Shown: positions 1-7,337, numbered from the stretch's first letter. The stretch: 12,092 nt of DNA from an uncultured Ruminococcus sp. (GCA_902783535.1 CACZRJ010000162.1:1-12092), one strand, 5' to 3'. A program made the numbers and translations. The notes: generated by a model not told the origin, from the letters alone.

Positions 1-1
1 A

Positions 2-77
2 TGGAGCGGATTACGGGGGTCGAACCCGCTACCTCGACCTTGGCAAGGTCGCGCTCTACCAAATGAGCTAAATCCGC
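2..77 (-). tRNA. tRNA-Gly (GCC)
   Basis: The reverse complement folds as a 76-nt cloverleaf. The acceptor stem pairs GCGGATT with AATCCGC, the discriminator is T, and the CCA end is encoded (complement of 2-4). The anticodon stem CGACC/GGTCG encloses the loop TTGCCAA, which gives anticodon GCC and glycine. The T arm contains GGTTCGACCCC. It is the last of three tandem tRNA genes in the direction of transcription, and further tRNAs could lie beyond the window edge. Confidence 0.97.
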
Positions 78-82
78 ATATA

Positions 83-109
83 AACGGTCACGCATGTGCC
101 GTGACCGTT
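83..109 (-). repeat. Inverted repeat in the tRNA-Phe/tRNA-Gly spacer
   Basis: Arms AACGGTCAC (83-91) and GTGACCGTT (101-109) are perfectly complementary. An extra G-C pair closes a 7-nt loop. The hairpin fills almost the whole spacer between two tRNA genes. Neither strand has a T run after it, so it does not look like an intrinsic terminator. A role as a processing signal in the polycistronic tRNA transcript is inference. Confidence 0.7.
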
Positions 110-111
110 AA

Positions 112-187
<76 letters not shown>

Positions 188-190
188 ATA

Positions 191-267
191 TGGCGATTCA
201 GAGGGGACTCGAACCCCTGACCTCCGCCGTGACAGGGCGGCGTTCTAACCAACTGAACTACTGAACC
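191..267 (-). tRNA. tRNA-Asp (GTC)
   Basis: The reverse complement gives a 77-nt cloverleaf. Acceptor GGTTCAG pairs with CTGAATC (one G-T pair), the discriminator is G as expected for tRNA-Asp, and CCA is encoded (complement of 191-193). The anticodon stem CCGCC/GGCGG encloses CTGTCAC, so the anticodon is GTC for aspartate. It is the first tRNA after the promoter at 299-327, and only 3 nt separate it from tRNA-Phe. Confidence 0.97.
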
Positions 268-273
268 ATATTT

Positions 274-292
274 GCGCTCAATTTTTGAGCGC
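274..292 (-). repeat. Perfect hairpin in the tRNA operon leader
   Basis: Arms GCGCTCAA (274-281) and TTGAGCGC (285-292) enclose a TTT loop. The predicted transcription start, about 7 nt past the -10 box, falls at the edge of the hairpin. It would therefore form the extreme 5' end of the primary tRNA transcript, just ahead of tRNA-Asp. No T run follows it on the transcribed strand, so it is not an obvious terminator. Its function is not known. Confidence 0.65.
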
Positions 293-298
293 TTGTTA

Positions 299-327
299 AT
301 ACTATCACATCTTTTCACATTTTGCAA
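299..327 (-). promoter_or_regulatory. Sigma-A type promoter of the tRNA operon
   Basis: On the minus strand a -35 box TTGCAA (322-327) and a -10 box TAGTAT (299-304) are separated by exactly 17 nt. Upstream of the -35 box, at about 331-357, lie dense A/T tracts (TTTTTTAAAAAA and an A7 run) that resemble an UP element, as is common for strong stable-RNA promoters. The box positions are seen directly; promoter activity is inferred. Confidence 0.75.
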
Positions 328-402
328 GGGTTTTTTAAAAAATCTCAAAAAAACAATTTCTGCAGAGGGGAAATGCAATCCAGAAGTCATGCACAATTAA
401 TC

Positions 403-1494
403 TCAAGCGAGTAAAAAACCGATAATGGAATTAGACACTCTCCATCCTCTTTCTGTAATTCTCACGCGATTGTCGTTCAAAAAGAGATAACCTTTTTCCA
501 TCAAAATAGAAACCTTCTTTTTGCTCAATAATGATGCTTTCACTCCCTCATCTGTCCGCAGCCCTAACATGATTTGCTCTTCTATCATTTCTTCTTCAGA
601 AAGTCTTTCGGCAGAATCATAATCGTTTGATATGAGCGGCTCCTTTATATACTCTTTTATGTCCGCTTTATTGGAAAAACGTTTTCCATTCCAATAAGAG
701 TGCGCCGCGGGACCAAATCCGATATAATCCCGACATTGCCAGTAATGCATATTGTGTCTGGAAACATGATCATTCCTGGCAAAAGAAGATATTTCATAAT
801 GTCGATAACCAGCGCCGCCGGTCCTGGAACAAAGAAGTTGATACTCTCTCTCTTCCTCATCCTCATCAGGAAAAATGTAATTATGTTTAGCCATTAAAAG
901 GGGGGTTCCCTCTTCCAGTTGAAGAGAATAGGCGGAAATATGTTCGGGTTCAAGATTTAAAGCATCAGACAAGGTCTTCTCAAACTTACCACAATCCATT
1001 CCCGGAAGTGCAAACATCAAGTCCAAACTGATATTTCCGTATCCCTCTTTTCTGGCGTCATTCATACAATTGACAGTATCCAGAAACGTGTGATTTCTCC
1101 CCAATAATGTCAGAGTATCATCATCGGAAGACTGCATTCCAATAGATAGCCGGTTGACTCCGGCCATATGATATGCATGCAGATCTTCAAAGCAGGATAT
1201 TCCGGGATTCAGTTCCATTGAGATTTCACAATCCTCTGTCAAATGGAACCGCTTACTTATTTCAGACAGAAGCTTATCTAACCGTCGGGGACCGAACAGA
1301 TTCGGTGTTCCGCCGCCAAAATATACAGAAGTGATCTCACGAGGTTCTGGAAAAGACGCGGTCTGCTTCAGCAAGGCAAAAAGGTATGCATCCTTCACTT
1401 CTTCTGTTGCCCAAGGAACAGAATAGAATGCGCAGTAGATACACTTCCTCTTGCAGAAAGGGATGTGATAGTAAAGAGCAACGGAATCACTCAT
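403..1494 (-). CDS. hemW: Radical SAM heme chaperone HemW (oxygen-independent coproporphyrinogen oxidase-like)
   Basis: The 363-residue product belongs to the HemN/HemW radical SAM family. The CX3CX2C iron-sulfur motif is at Cys14, Cys18 and Cys21, within HIPFCKRKCIYC. A GGGTPN motif is at 60-65, followed by LSIGMQS (116-122) and DLMFALPG (158-165). The segment HNMHYW (247-252) fits the HNxxYW motif linked to heme binding in HemW, as distinct from true coproporphyrinogen dehydrogenase HemN. The length is close to the usual 370-380. HemW is a cytosolic protein thought to hand heme to target proteins. The ATG overlaps the lepA stop (ATGA, 1491-1494), so the two are translationally coupled. The lepA-hemW pairing is common in Firmicutes, which supports HemW over HemN. 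No convincing intrinsic terminator follows the gene. Confidence 0.94.
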   Translation of the reverse strand: MSDSVALYYHIPFCKRKCIYCAFYSVPWATEEVKDAYLFALLKQTASFPEPREITSVYFGGGTPNLFGPRRLDKLLSEISKRFHLTEDCEISMELNPGISCFEDLHAYHMAGVNRLSIGMQSSDDDTLTLLGRNHTFLDTVNCMNDARKEGYGNISLDLMFALPGMDCGKFEKTLSDALNLEPEHISAYSLQLEEGTPLLMAKHNYIFPDEDEEEREYQLLCSRTGGAGYRHYEISSFARNDHVSRHNMHYWQCRDYIGFGPAAHSYWNGKRFSNKADIKEYIKEPLISNDYDSAERLSEEEMIEEQIMLGLRTDEGVKASLLSKKKVSILMEKGYLFLNDNRVRITERGWRVSNSIIGFLLA

Positions 1495-3314
1495 GTGTCG
1501 TCATCCATTTTTAGCACGGCCATGAAGGCTTCCGATGGAACCTGCACAGAGCCAAATGACCTCATTCGCTTCTTTCCCTCTTTCTGCTTTTCAAGGAGTT
1601 TCTTTTTTCTTGTGATATCCCCGCCGTAGCATTTCGCCAAAACGTCTTTCCTCATTGCCTTGACTGTTTCTCGTGCAATCACTTTTCCTCCTATGGCTGC
1701 TTGAACGGGCAGTTCGAACAATTGACGCGGGATATTATCGCGCAGTTTTTCGACAATTCTGCGTGCGCGAGGATAAGCCCGGTCGGCGAAAACTATAAAA
1801 GACAGTGCGTCGATCATTTCCCCATTTAATAAGATGTCGAGTTTTACAAGATCCGACTTTTTGTATCCGATTGGCTCATAGTCCAAAGAAGCATACCCTT
1901 TGGTTTTCGATTTCAACGTATCAAAAAAATCATAAATAATTTCATTCAAGGGCATGTCGTATTTCAGTTCAGCGCGTGTTTGATCCAGATATTTCATATC
2001 GATATAAACGCCGCGCCGGTCAAGACAAAACTGCATTACGGGTCCCACATAATCCGTTGGTGTGATAACTGTCGCCCGGACAATAGGCTCTCTGGCTTCC
2101 TTAATCTTCGCGGGATCCGGGTAATTGCTCGGATTATCCACATGGAGAACTGATCCATCGGTCAAAACAAGCTCATAGACAACGCTGGGAGCCGTGGTAA
2201 TCAAATCCAGGTTGAACTCTCTCTCCAGACGTTCATCAATGATTTCCATGTGAAGAAGGCCCAAAAAACCGCACCGGAATCCAAACCCGAGCGCGACAGA
2301 GGTTTCCGGTTCAAATGTCAGTGACGCATCATTCAGCTGCAATTTTTCCAAAGCTTCTTTCAAGTCGCCATATTTGGATCCATCGGCGGGATAGATTCCG
2401 GAGAAAACCATCGGCTGAACCTTTTTAAATCCGGGGAGTGGCTCCGCGCACGGTCGATCTTTCAACGTAACGGTGTCTCCGACTTTGGTATCTCCAATAT
2501 TCTTGATGCTTGCCGTAAAGTACCCGACTTCTCCGGCATACAGTGCTTCTCGCTTTTCCATTGAAAATGCGTTGAGCGTGCCTGTTTCAACAACTTCAAA
2601 TTCTGCGCCGGTATGCATCATTTTTACAATATCACCCACGGAAATTGTCCCGTCCATGATGCGGATATAAACGATGACGCCCTTGTAAGAGTCGTAATAA
2701 CTGTCAAAAATCAGTGCGCGCAGCGGTGCCAAGGCATCGCCTTTCGGCGACGGAATATCCCGGACAATTCTTTCAAGGACTTCTTCAATGTTGATCCCCA
2801 TTTTTGCAGAAATACAAGGTGCATCCGAGGCGGGAATGCCGATAATATCTTCGATTTCCCTTTTCGCCATATCCGGGTCTGCGCTTGGGAGGTCAATTTT
2901 ATTTATAACCGGAAGAATCTCAAGATCATTGTCAACAGCCATATATGCATTTCCCAACGTTTGGGCCTGCACGCCCTGTGTCGCGTCTACAATCAGAACG
3001 GCTCCTTCGCAAGCAGTGAGTGATCTGGATACTTCATATCCAAAGTCGACATGCCCGGGAGTATCTATTAGATTACACTCATAGGTATCCCCGTCCTTGG
3101 CTTGATACAAAAATCGAACCGCACGCGCTTTGATCGTGATCCCCCGCTCGCGCTCCAATTCCATATTATCCAGCATTTGTTCTTCCACTTCTCGCGCAGC
3201 CACAGCACCGGTTTTTTCCAGCAACCGATCCGCCAGCGTACTTTTGCCGTGATCGATGTGAGCAATGATGGAAAAATTCCGAATCTTTCGGATGTCGTAA
3301 TGATTCTGAGACAT
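1491..3314 (-). CDS. lepA: Elongation factor 4 (LepA), ribosome-associated GTPase
   Basis: The 607-residue product has the full LepA length and layout. The GTPase domain carries the P-loop AHIDHGKST (18-26), switch I GITIKA (58-63), G3 DTPGH (84-88) and G4 NKID (138-141), followed by EF-G-like domains II, III and V and the LepA-specific C-terminal domain. LepA binds ribosomes at the cytoplasmic membrane or in the cytosol. It is variously described as a back-translocase or as a factor in initiation and 30S biogenesis. The ATG at 3314 has the site AGAGGTGA three bases upstream. It sits third in the secD-secF-lepA-hemW operon: 106 nt separate it from secF, with a 30-bp palindrome in that gap, and it overlaps hemW by 4 nt. 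The sequence appears intact. Confidence 0.98.
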   Translation of the reverse strand: MSQNHYDIRKIRNFSIIAHIDHGKSTLADRLLEKTGAVAAREVEEQMLDNMELERERGITIKARAVRFLYQAKDGDTYECNLIDTPGHVDFGYEVSRSLTACEGAVLIVDATQGVQAQTLGNAYMAVDNDLEILPVINKIDLPSADPDMAKREIEDIIGIPASDAPCISAKMGINIEEVLERIVRDIPSPKGDALAPLRALIFDSYYDSYKGVIVYIRIMDGTISVGDIVKMMHTGAEFEVVETGTLNAFSMEKREALYAGEVGYFTASIKNIGDTKVGDTVTLKDRPCAEPLPGFKKVQPMVFSGIYPADGSKYGDLKEALEKLQLNDASLTFEPETSVALGFGFRCGFLGLLHMEIIDERLEREFNLDLITTAPSVVYELVLTDGSVLHVDNPSNYPDPAKIKEAREPIVRATVITPTDYVGPVMQFCLDRRGVYIDMKYLDQTRAELKYDMPLNEIIYDFFDTLKSKTKGYASLDYEPIGYKKSDLVKLDILLNGEMIDALSFIVFADRAYPRARRIVEKLRDNIPRQLFELPVQAAIGGKVIARETVKAMRKDVLAKCYGGDITRKKKLLEKQKEGKKRMRSFGSVQVPSEAFMAVLKMDDDT

Positions 3315-3339
3315 TTGTCACCTCTGAGTGCCTTTTGCA

Positions 3340-3369
3340 AAGCAAGAGCAGACATGTCTGCTCTTGCTT
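3340..3369. repeat. 30-bp perfect palindrome between secF and lepA
   Basis: Arms AAGCAAGAGCAGACA (3340-3354) and TGTCTGCTCTTGCTT (3355-3369) are exact reverse complements with no spacer. As RNA this gives a stem of about 13 bp with a CATG loop. On the operon strand it starts 51 nt after the secF stop and ends 25 nt before the lepA start. The minus-strand sequence after it (TTGCAAAAGG) lacks a proper T tract, so termination would be partial at best. A processing or stabilising hairpin between cistrons is an alternative. Confidence 0.85.
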
Positions 3370-3420
3370 GATGAAATTGAAACCAAATTGCAATTAACGA
3401 GTTCCAGAAGCTGCCATCGC

Positions 3421-4368
3421 TTATTTTTTGGCTTTTTTCTTCGCGTTCTTATCTTTTACTTTTCCTCCGTTAATCGCATTCCAAAGCATTCCGGAAAGGA
3501 AAACGGAAGAGAACAATCCCGCGAGAATGCCAATAATCAATGTGCCGGAAAAATCACGCAGCCCGTCAAGGTTGGATGTCGGGACGGCAATGACAACAAC
3601 CAAAGAAGCAACGAAAATTGCGCCAATGGTAAGCAAAGTCGTAATAGTGGTATTGAACGAACGTCCGAGCGTCTCATGAACGCTTATATTAACGACATCG
3701 GAGAATTTTTCCCGATCGAGTTTACTGCGATTTTCACGGATTCGGTCAAAAATAACGATGGTCGCATTGATCGAATAGCCGAGAATGGTCAGGAATGCAG
3801 CAATGATCGACAATGAAATCGGGATCTGGAACAATGAATAAACGGTAAGCATCACAAACAGGTCATGAATCAAACAGATGACCGCCGCAACGCCGGATGC
3901 GATTTCAAACCGAATCGCAATATATACGAGCATCAAAACGACCGCAATCGCAACCGCGAGCAGAGCACTCCAAATCATCTTTGTTCCGATGACAGGAGAA
4001 ATGTTACTGATATCCACTTCCTTGTCGGCATTCGGGTAGGCGCCGGTAATAAGATCAACCAGATGATTCTGCTGCTCGGCCGTCAACTCGGATCGGCTTG
4101 AAATCTTGACGGAATTCTCACTATGCGTAATATTATCAACATATTTTGAGCCAAGCTGTTCATCTTCGGAAATCATCTTTCTGATCTCCTCGGCAATCTG
4201 GTCACTGCTGGGTTCGCCAAGATCGATGGTTGCCTCATATCCGCCGGAAAAATCAATGCCGATGTTGAACCCGCGAATGATGAATGAGAGAATGCCGATC
4301 ACCAACACGACAGCAACGATGATTAGGGTGACCTTGCGGTTGTTCACGAAATGAAAATTCTTAAGCAT
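3421..4368 (-). CDS. secF: Protein translocase subunit SecF
   Basis: The 315-residue membrane protein forms SecDF with the upstream gene product. That complex assists SecYEG-mediated export at the extracytoplasmic side using the proton-motive force. TM1 is at about 13-32, followed by IDFSGG (38-43), an extracytoplasmic loop domain to about 130, and five further hydrophobic segments (about 131-152, 156-180, 183-207, 240-262, 275-298). The TM4 signature reads GYSINATIVIFDRIREN, with Ala202 where many SecF proteins have Asp. The C-terminus is very lysine-rich. I chose the ATG at 4368 because GGAGGTGA (4374-4381) lies just upstream. A TTG at 4383 would sit inside that Shine-Dalgarno and is unlikely. 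The start overlaps the secD stop by 8 nt, so the two are translationally coupled. Confidence 0.95.
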   Translation of the reverse strand: MLKNFHFVNNRKVTLIIVAVVLVIGILSFIIRGFNIGIDFSGGYEATIDLGEPSSDQIAEEIRKMISEDEQLGSKYVDNITHSENSVKISSRSELTAEQQNHLVDLITGAYPNADKEVDISNISPVIGTKMIWSALLAVAIAVVLMLVYIAIRFEIASGVAAVICLIHDLFVMLTVYSLFQIPISLSIIAAFLTILGYSINATIVIFDRIRENRSKLDREKFSDVVNISVHETLGRSFNTTITTLLTIGAIFVASLVVVIAVPTSNLDGLRDFSGTLIIGILAGLFSSVFLSGMLWNAINGGKVKDKNAKKKAKK

Positions 4369-5677
4369 TGCGATCACCTCCAAATCCTGCTTTGTAGAAC
4401 TTGGTGTCGGAAATGCCCATATTCGTTCCTAAATACAGGAACATTCTTGTCACGAGTAATGACGAGATCAGCGAGATAATAACGCCGATACCAAGCGTCA
4501 GCGCAAATCCGCGAATCGTTCCGGATCCGAAAATATACAGAACGACGCAGGCGATAATTGTCGTGACGTTTGAGTCAAGAACTGCCCACAGTGCTCTTTT
4601 GAAACCGCTCTTGATGGACGCCTTGACTGTTTTTCCACCGCGGATTTCTTCCTTCATTCGCTCGAAGATGACGACATTCGCATCAACGGCCATGCCGATG
4701 GAAAGGACGATTCCGGCGATACCGGTCAGTGTCAGGTTGAATTTGCCAATCGACAAAACAAGGAAGAACACTGCCATATATCCAATCAGAGACAAAGCAG
4801 CCCATGCCCCCGACACACGGTAATAAAGAATCATAAACAGGATCACGAGTGCCAGGCCGATCCCTCCGGCAATCAGCGAAATACGAAGCGCGTTTTCGCC
4901 GAGAGACGCGTTGACGGACTCCATGCTTACCTGCCTCAGATTGTAGCGAAGCGCACCGGCATCAATATTGTTTGCCAGTGAGTTGACTTGTTCAAAAGTC
5001 GTGAAAGACCCGCTGATCTCAGCTTTTCCTCCGGTAATTCCATAAGTGGAATACTCACTGCTGACGGAAGGAGAGGAGATGACAACGTCGTCGACAAGAA
5101 TGTCCAGAGTCATGTTGTTTGAAGCGCAGTATTTTGTCGTTTCGGCAAACTTGGTCGCACCCGCATCATTGAACGTAAGAAATACGGCATACTTGACTTC
5201 ACCTGTTTTTTCGTCACTGTAATACCCGCCTTTTGCGCTTTCCACGTCCTCACCTGTCAGCGCCGCTTTGTCCTGCCCGTGAATGCGAAATTCAAGTTTC
5301 GCAGTCTGCATGAAATCCAACGCAGCAGTTGTGGGGTCATCAATGCTTGGCAGTTCGATGACGATCATGTCATCGCCATTACGGTAGGCGAGTGCCTCGG
5401 TATAGCCTGCGTTATCCAAACGATTCCGCATGACTTCCAGAACATCATCCATTCCTTCAGACTGGACTGCCGAGTCGTCATTTGTGTAGGCCTGATAGGT
5501 GATGGAAGAGCCGCCGGCAAGGTCCAGACCCAACCGCACCGTGTCTTTTTCGAAAATGCCGCCGATCACTTTGCTGTCTCCGGCTTCAAATCCCGTTAGG
5601 GAAACCGTAAGAAGCAAAGCAATCACCAGGACAGCAAGAACGAACCAAACGACACTCGTCGTTTTTGAATAGTTCAT
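4361..5677 (-). CDS. secD: Protein translocase subunit SecD
   Basis: The 438-residue product has TM1 at about 9-28, the SecD signature LGLDLAGG (49-56), a large extracytoplasmic P1-like domain (about 57-262), and five C-terminal membrane segments (about 264-425). The TM4 signature GMAVDANVVIFERMKEEI is intact, with Asp332 at the position implicated in proton transport in characterised SecDF. The length is shorter than E. coli SecD but normal for Firmicutes with separate SecD and SecF. It is the first gene of the operon. The ATG at 5677 follows GGAGG with a rather long 10-nt A-rich spacer. A near-consensus promoter lies 60-90 nt upstream, with a small leader hairpin between. I am confident of the assignment. 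Confidence 0.96.
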   Translation of the reverse strand: MNYSKTTSVVWFVLAVLVIALLLTVSLTGFEAGDSKVIGGIFEKDTVRLGLDLAGGSSITYQAYTNDDSAVQSEGMDDVLEVMRNRLDNAGYTEALAYRNGDDMIVIELPSIDDPTTAALDFMQTAKLEFRIHGQDKAALTGEDVESAKGGYYSDEKTGEVKYAVFLTFNDAGATKFAETTKYCASNNMTLDILVDDVVISSPSVSSEYSTYGITGGKAEISGSFTTFEQVNSLANNIDAGALRYNLRQVSMESVNASLGENALRISLIAGGIGLALVILFMILYYRVSGAWAALSLIGYMAVFFLVLSIGKFNLTLTGIAGIVLSIGMAVDANVVIFERMKEEIRGGKTVKASIKSGFKRALWAVLDSNVTTIIACVVLYIFGSGTIRGFALTLGIGVIISLISSLLVTRMFLYLGTNMGISDTKFYKAGFGGDRNA

Positions 5678-5701
5678 ATTCTTTTTTCCTCCGGGGTATT
5701 T

Positions 5702-5718
5702 GGAACGGATACCGTCCC
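5702..5718 (-). repeat. Short hairpin in the secD leader
   Basis: In the minus-strand transcript GGGACGG and CCGTTCC pair over 7 bp (one G-U) around a TAT loop. The structure lies between the promoter at 5738-5766 and the secD ribosome binding site, ending about 9 nt before it. It has no T run. It may modulate secD initiation, but that is speculation. Confidence 0.45.
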
Positions 5719-5737
5719 ATTAAAATATAACAGAGTC

Positions 5738-5766
5738 ATTATACACGCAGTACCGCCTTCCGTCAA
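5738..5766 (-). promoter_or_regulatory. Near-consensus sigma-A promoter for secD-secF-lepA-hemW
   Basis: On the minus strand TTGACG (5761-5766) and a perfect TATAAT (5738-5743) are spaced by exactly 17 nt. The predicted start is near 5731, giving a leader of about 54 nt before secD. This is the best promoter match in the window and fits strong constitutive expression of the export and translation operon. It lies between the lipid kinase gene and secD, so the two units are likely separate. No clear terminator stands before it, however. Confidence 0.85.
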
Positions 5767-5805
5767 GACTTTTCTTTGGTATAATCGCGTGGAATTGCGC
5801 CCGTC

Positions 5806-5823
5806 AGTGATGAATTCGTCACT
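5806..5823. repeat. Imperfect palindrome over the lipid kinase stop codon
   Basis: AGTGATGAATTCGTCACT is an 18-bp palindrome with one mismatched position pair, centred on GAATTC. It covers the TGA stop (5819-5821) of the minus-strand kinase gene. Neither strand has a T run after it, so it is at best a weak 3'-end structure. Confidence 0.4.
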
Positions 5824-6703
5824 TTAGAAGCCTTACGGCGCTTTTTTTGACCGTCAAATACGCCTCTGTCAGCCTTCCTCCGTTTTCACCGTCGACAGAC
5901 CATCCCACCGGTGTCTCAGATGTCACTCTTACCGAATCGGCGTGTGCAAGTTCGAACATATCGTCTTCGAGGTTTCCCGCGAGCAGTTTACCCGCAATCC
6001 GGCTGGCCGTAGCGAGATCTGAAGGCATTTTTATCAAAATCAACTCCATAAGGCCGTCATTGAAGTTAATCTTCTTTCCATCGAATTTGACGACTCCGGC
6101 AGCGGACGTAGAATTGGTAAATGCGCAAAGAGCATAGTCTCCCTCATGAGCCTTTCCGTTGACCTCCACGCGCAAACGGACAGACCTCAGATCGGCGAGT
6201 GTAGGGAGCGCATTCAGCAGATATGCGGCATGTCCGAGAATGTTTTTCAACGACTGACTCGTCGTGTAAGAAGAATCGACAAACAGACCGCAAGCGGATA
6301 TATAGCAGAAAGGCCGTCCATTAAACATACCGATGTCAAGCGGAACGGGGAACCCCGAGACCAGTGCATCCGTCGCTTTTCGATAGTTTGACGGGATCTT
6401 CATGGAAATGGAGAAGTCGTTGGTCGATCCCATCGGAATATAGCCGAGATTGGCGGAAGACCTATTTCCCAGCATTGCGCCGACGGTCATATTCAACGTT
6501 CCGTCTCCGCCGCAGGCAATAACGGTGTCAAAATCATTCCCGCAATCTCTCATAAACGATTCCAACGACCCGCCGGGCTTGGTCGGATATACAGTCACAA
6601 TCCCCCCGCCATCGTTCAACTTCGTTACAATATCAAGCAAATAGTTTTTTACATTTCCAATCCCAGCACGGGGATTGACAACCAGTAAAGTTTTTCCCAG
6701 CAT
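5819..6703 (-). CDS. Diacylglycerol/sphingosine kinase-family lipid kinase (DgkB/YegS/BmrU type)
   Basis: The 294-residue protein has the full length of soluble bacterial lipid kinases of the DAGK catalytic family. An N-terminal VVNPRAG (8-14) is followed by the nucleotide-binding GGDGT (65-69), then PMGSTNDF (90-97), corresponding to the usual P-x-GT-x-NDF. The C-terminal half has NDGLMEL (215-221) and SVDGE (269-273), whose Glu273 matches the family's conserved catalytic DGE glutamate. The usual GGDGTxNE reads GGDGTLNM here, an unusual Met72. Likely role: ATP-dependent phosphorylation of diacylglycerol or a related lipid at the inner membrane face, recycling lipid headgroup donors. Exact substrate cannot be read from sequence. 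AGGAGG lies 8 nt before the ATG. The gap to the upstream membrane protein gene is 43 nt, so the two are probably co-transcribed. Confidence 0.87.
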   Translation of the reverse strand: MLGKTLLVVNPRAGIGNVKNYLLDIVTKLNDGGGIVTVYPTKPGGSLESFMRDCGNDFDTVIACGGDGTLNMTVGAMLGNRSSANLGYIPMGSTNDFSISMKIPSNYRKATDALVSGFPVPLDIGMFNGRPFCYISACGLFVDSSYTTSQSLKNILGHAAYLLNALPTLADLRSVRLRVEVNGKAHEGDYALCAFTNSTSAAGVVKFDGKKINFNDGLMELILIKMPSDLATASRIAGKLLAGNLEDDMFELAHADSVRVTSETPVGWSVDGENGGRLTEAYLTVKKSAVRLLK

Positions 6704-6746
6704 TGGACCGTCCTCCTCTTCTGCTCAAATGAACTCCGAAACCAAC

Positions 6747-7250
6747 CTATTCAAAGACTGGAAACCCGTAATACCATCGCAGGCCGAGCTTTACCGCAAC
6801 CACACGGTAATGAGCGCGTCTGCCGCCAACATCACTCGTCAAGGTAACGACAGCCATACCGTTGACCGCCCCGGGGTCCGCTTTGTAACCGTACTCATGC
6901 AGATAGGTATGATACCGTTCCGATTTCGGGTCGACTGCCGTCACGGATTGTCCGGAAAATGTGATTTCTGCGGTTTCGGCGCTGACAGCGCCGGAAGAAT
7001 AAAATTTTTTCAAATTATCACGCAATCTGTCCTCGGAAATGTCTGCGTTGCCCGCAAGAGCCTTTTTCTGATAATCGGATGCGAAGAAAAGCATACCGTC
7101 CACATCGTAGTGAAGAGAGGCCTCAATATATCCTTCAACCGCCGCCTGAGGCCCCGGAAGCATAGTGTGTGCAAGGAAAAAGAGACCGATTGCAACAAGC
7201 AAAATGAAAAAAGCGACGAGCGGCCAAAACCGTTTCAAAAATCCCGCCAT
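6747..7250 (-). CDS. Membrane-anchored protein of unknown function, possible NTF2-like extracellular domain
   Basis: The protein has 167 residues from the ATG at 7250, which is preceded by a perfect AAGGAGG six bases upstream. An in-frame extension to 7298 has no such site. Residues 1-29 are a short basic start plus a long hydrophobic stretch, either a signal anchor or an uncleaved signal peptide. The rest is soluble: a helix AVEGYIEASLHYDVDGML (37-54), a second charged helix (about 72-84), then alternating strand-like segments (93-104, 131-140, 145-165) with many aromatic residues. Helices followed by a curved sheet resemble NTF2-like/DUF4878-type export domains, but I could not confirm a family. 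It is first in a two-gene unit with the lipid kinase, downstream of a good promoter. Function unknown. Confidence 0.8.
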   Translation of the reverse strand: MAGFLKRFWPLVAFFILLVAIGLFFLAHTMLPGPQAAVEGYIEASLHYDVDGMLFFASDYQKKALAGNADISEDRLRDNLKKFYSSGAVSAETAEITFSGQSVTAVDPKSERYHTYLHEYGYKADPGAVNGMAVVTLTSDVGGRRAHYRVVAVKLGLRWYYGFPVFE

Positions 7251-7308
7251 TTTGTTCCTCCTTACTAGCGGAGATGCCGAAATCACCAAAACTGTCACAT
7301 TCGCTTTT

Positions 7309-7337
7309 ATTGTATCTCATTTCGCCGGAAATTGCAA
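7309..7337 (-). promoter_or_regulatory. Leftward sigma-A promoter for the membrane protein/lipid kinase unit
   Basis: On the minus strand TTGCAA (7332-7337) and TACAAT (7309-7314) are separated by 17 nt. The predicted start is near 7302, giving a leader of about 50 nt to the ATG at 7250. The minus-strand 9-mer GAATGTGAC (7294-7302) lies at the predicted start and recurs in the divergent rightward promoter. Confidence 0.75.

Noticed and set aside
331..402. Possible intrinsic terminator after hemW
   Set aside because: A T7 run follows on the minus strand, but the only stems I find before it are about 5 bp with long loops. The A/T tracts are better explained as an UP element of the tRNA promoter.
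4369..4383. Upstream TTG start for secF
   Set aside because: It lies within the GGAGGTGA ribosome site that serves the ATG at 4368, so it cannot be the main start.
6675..7268. Plus-strand ORF (197 codons) over the membrane protein gene
   Set aside because: It is antisense to a gene with a perfect ribosome site and a good promoter. The translated product has no family features.
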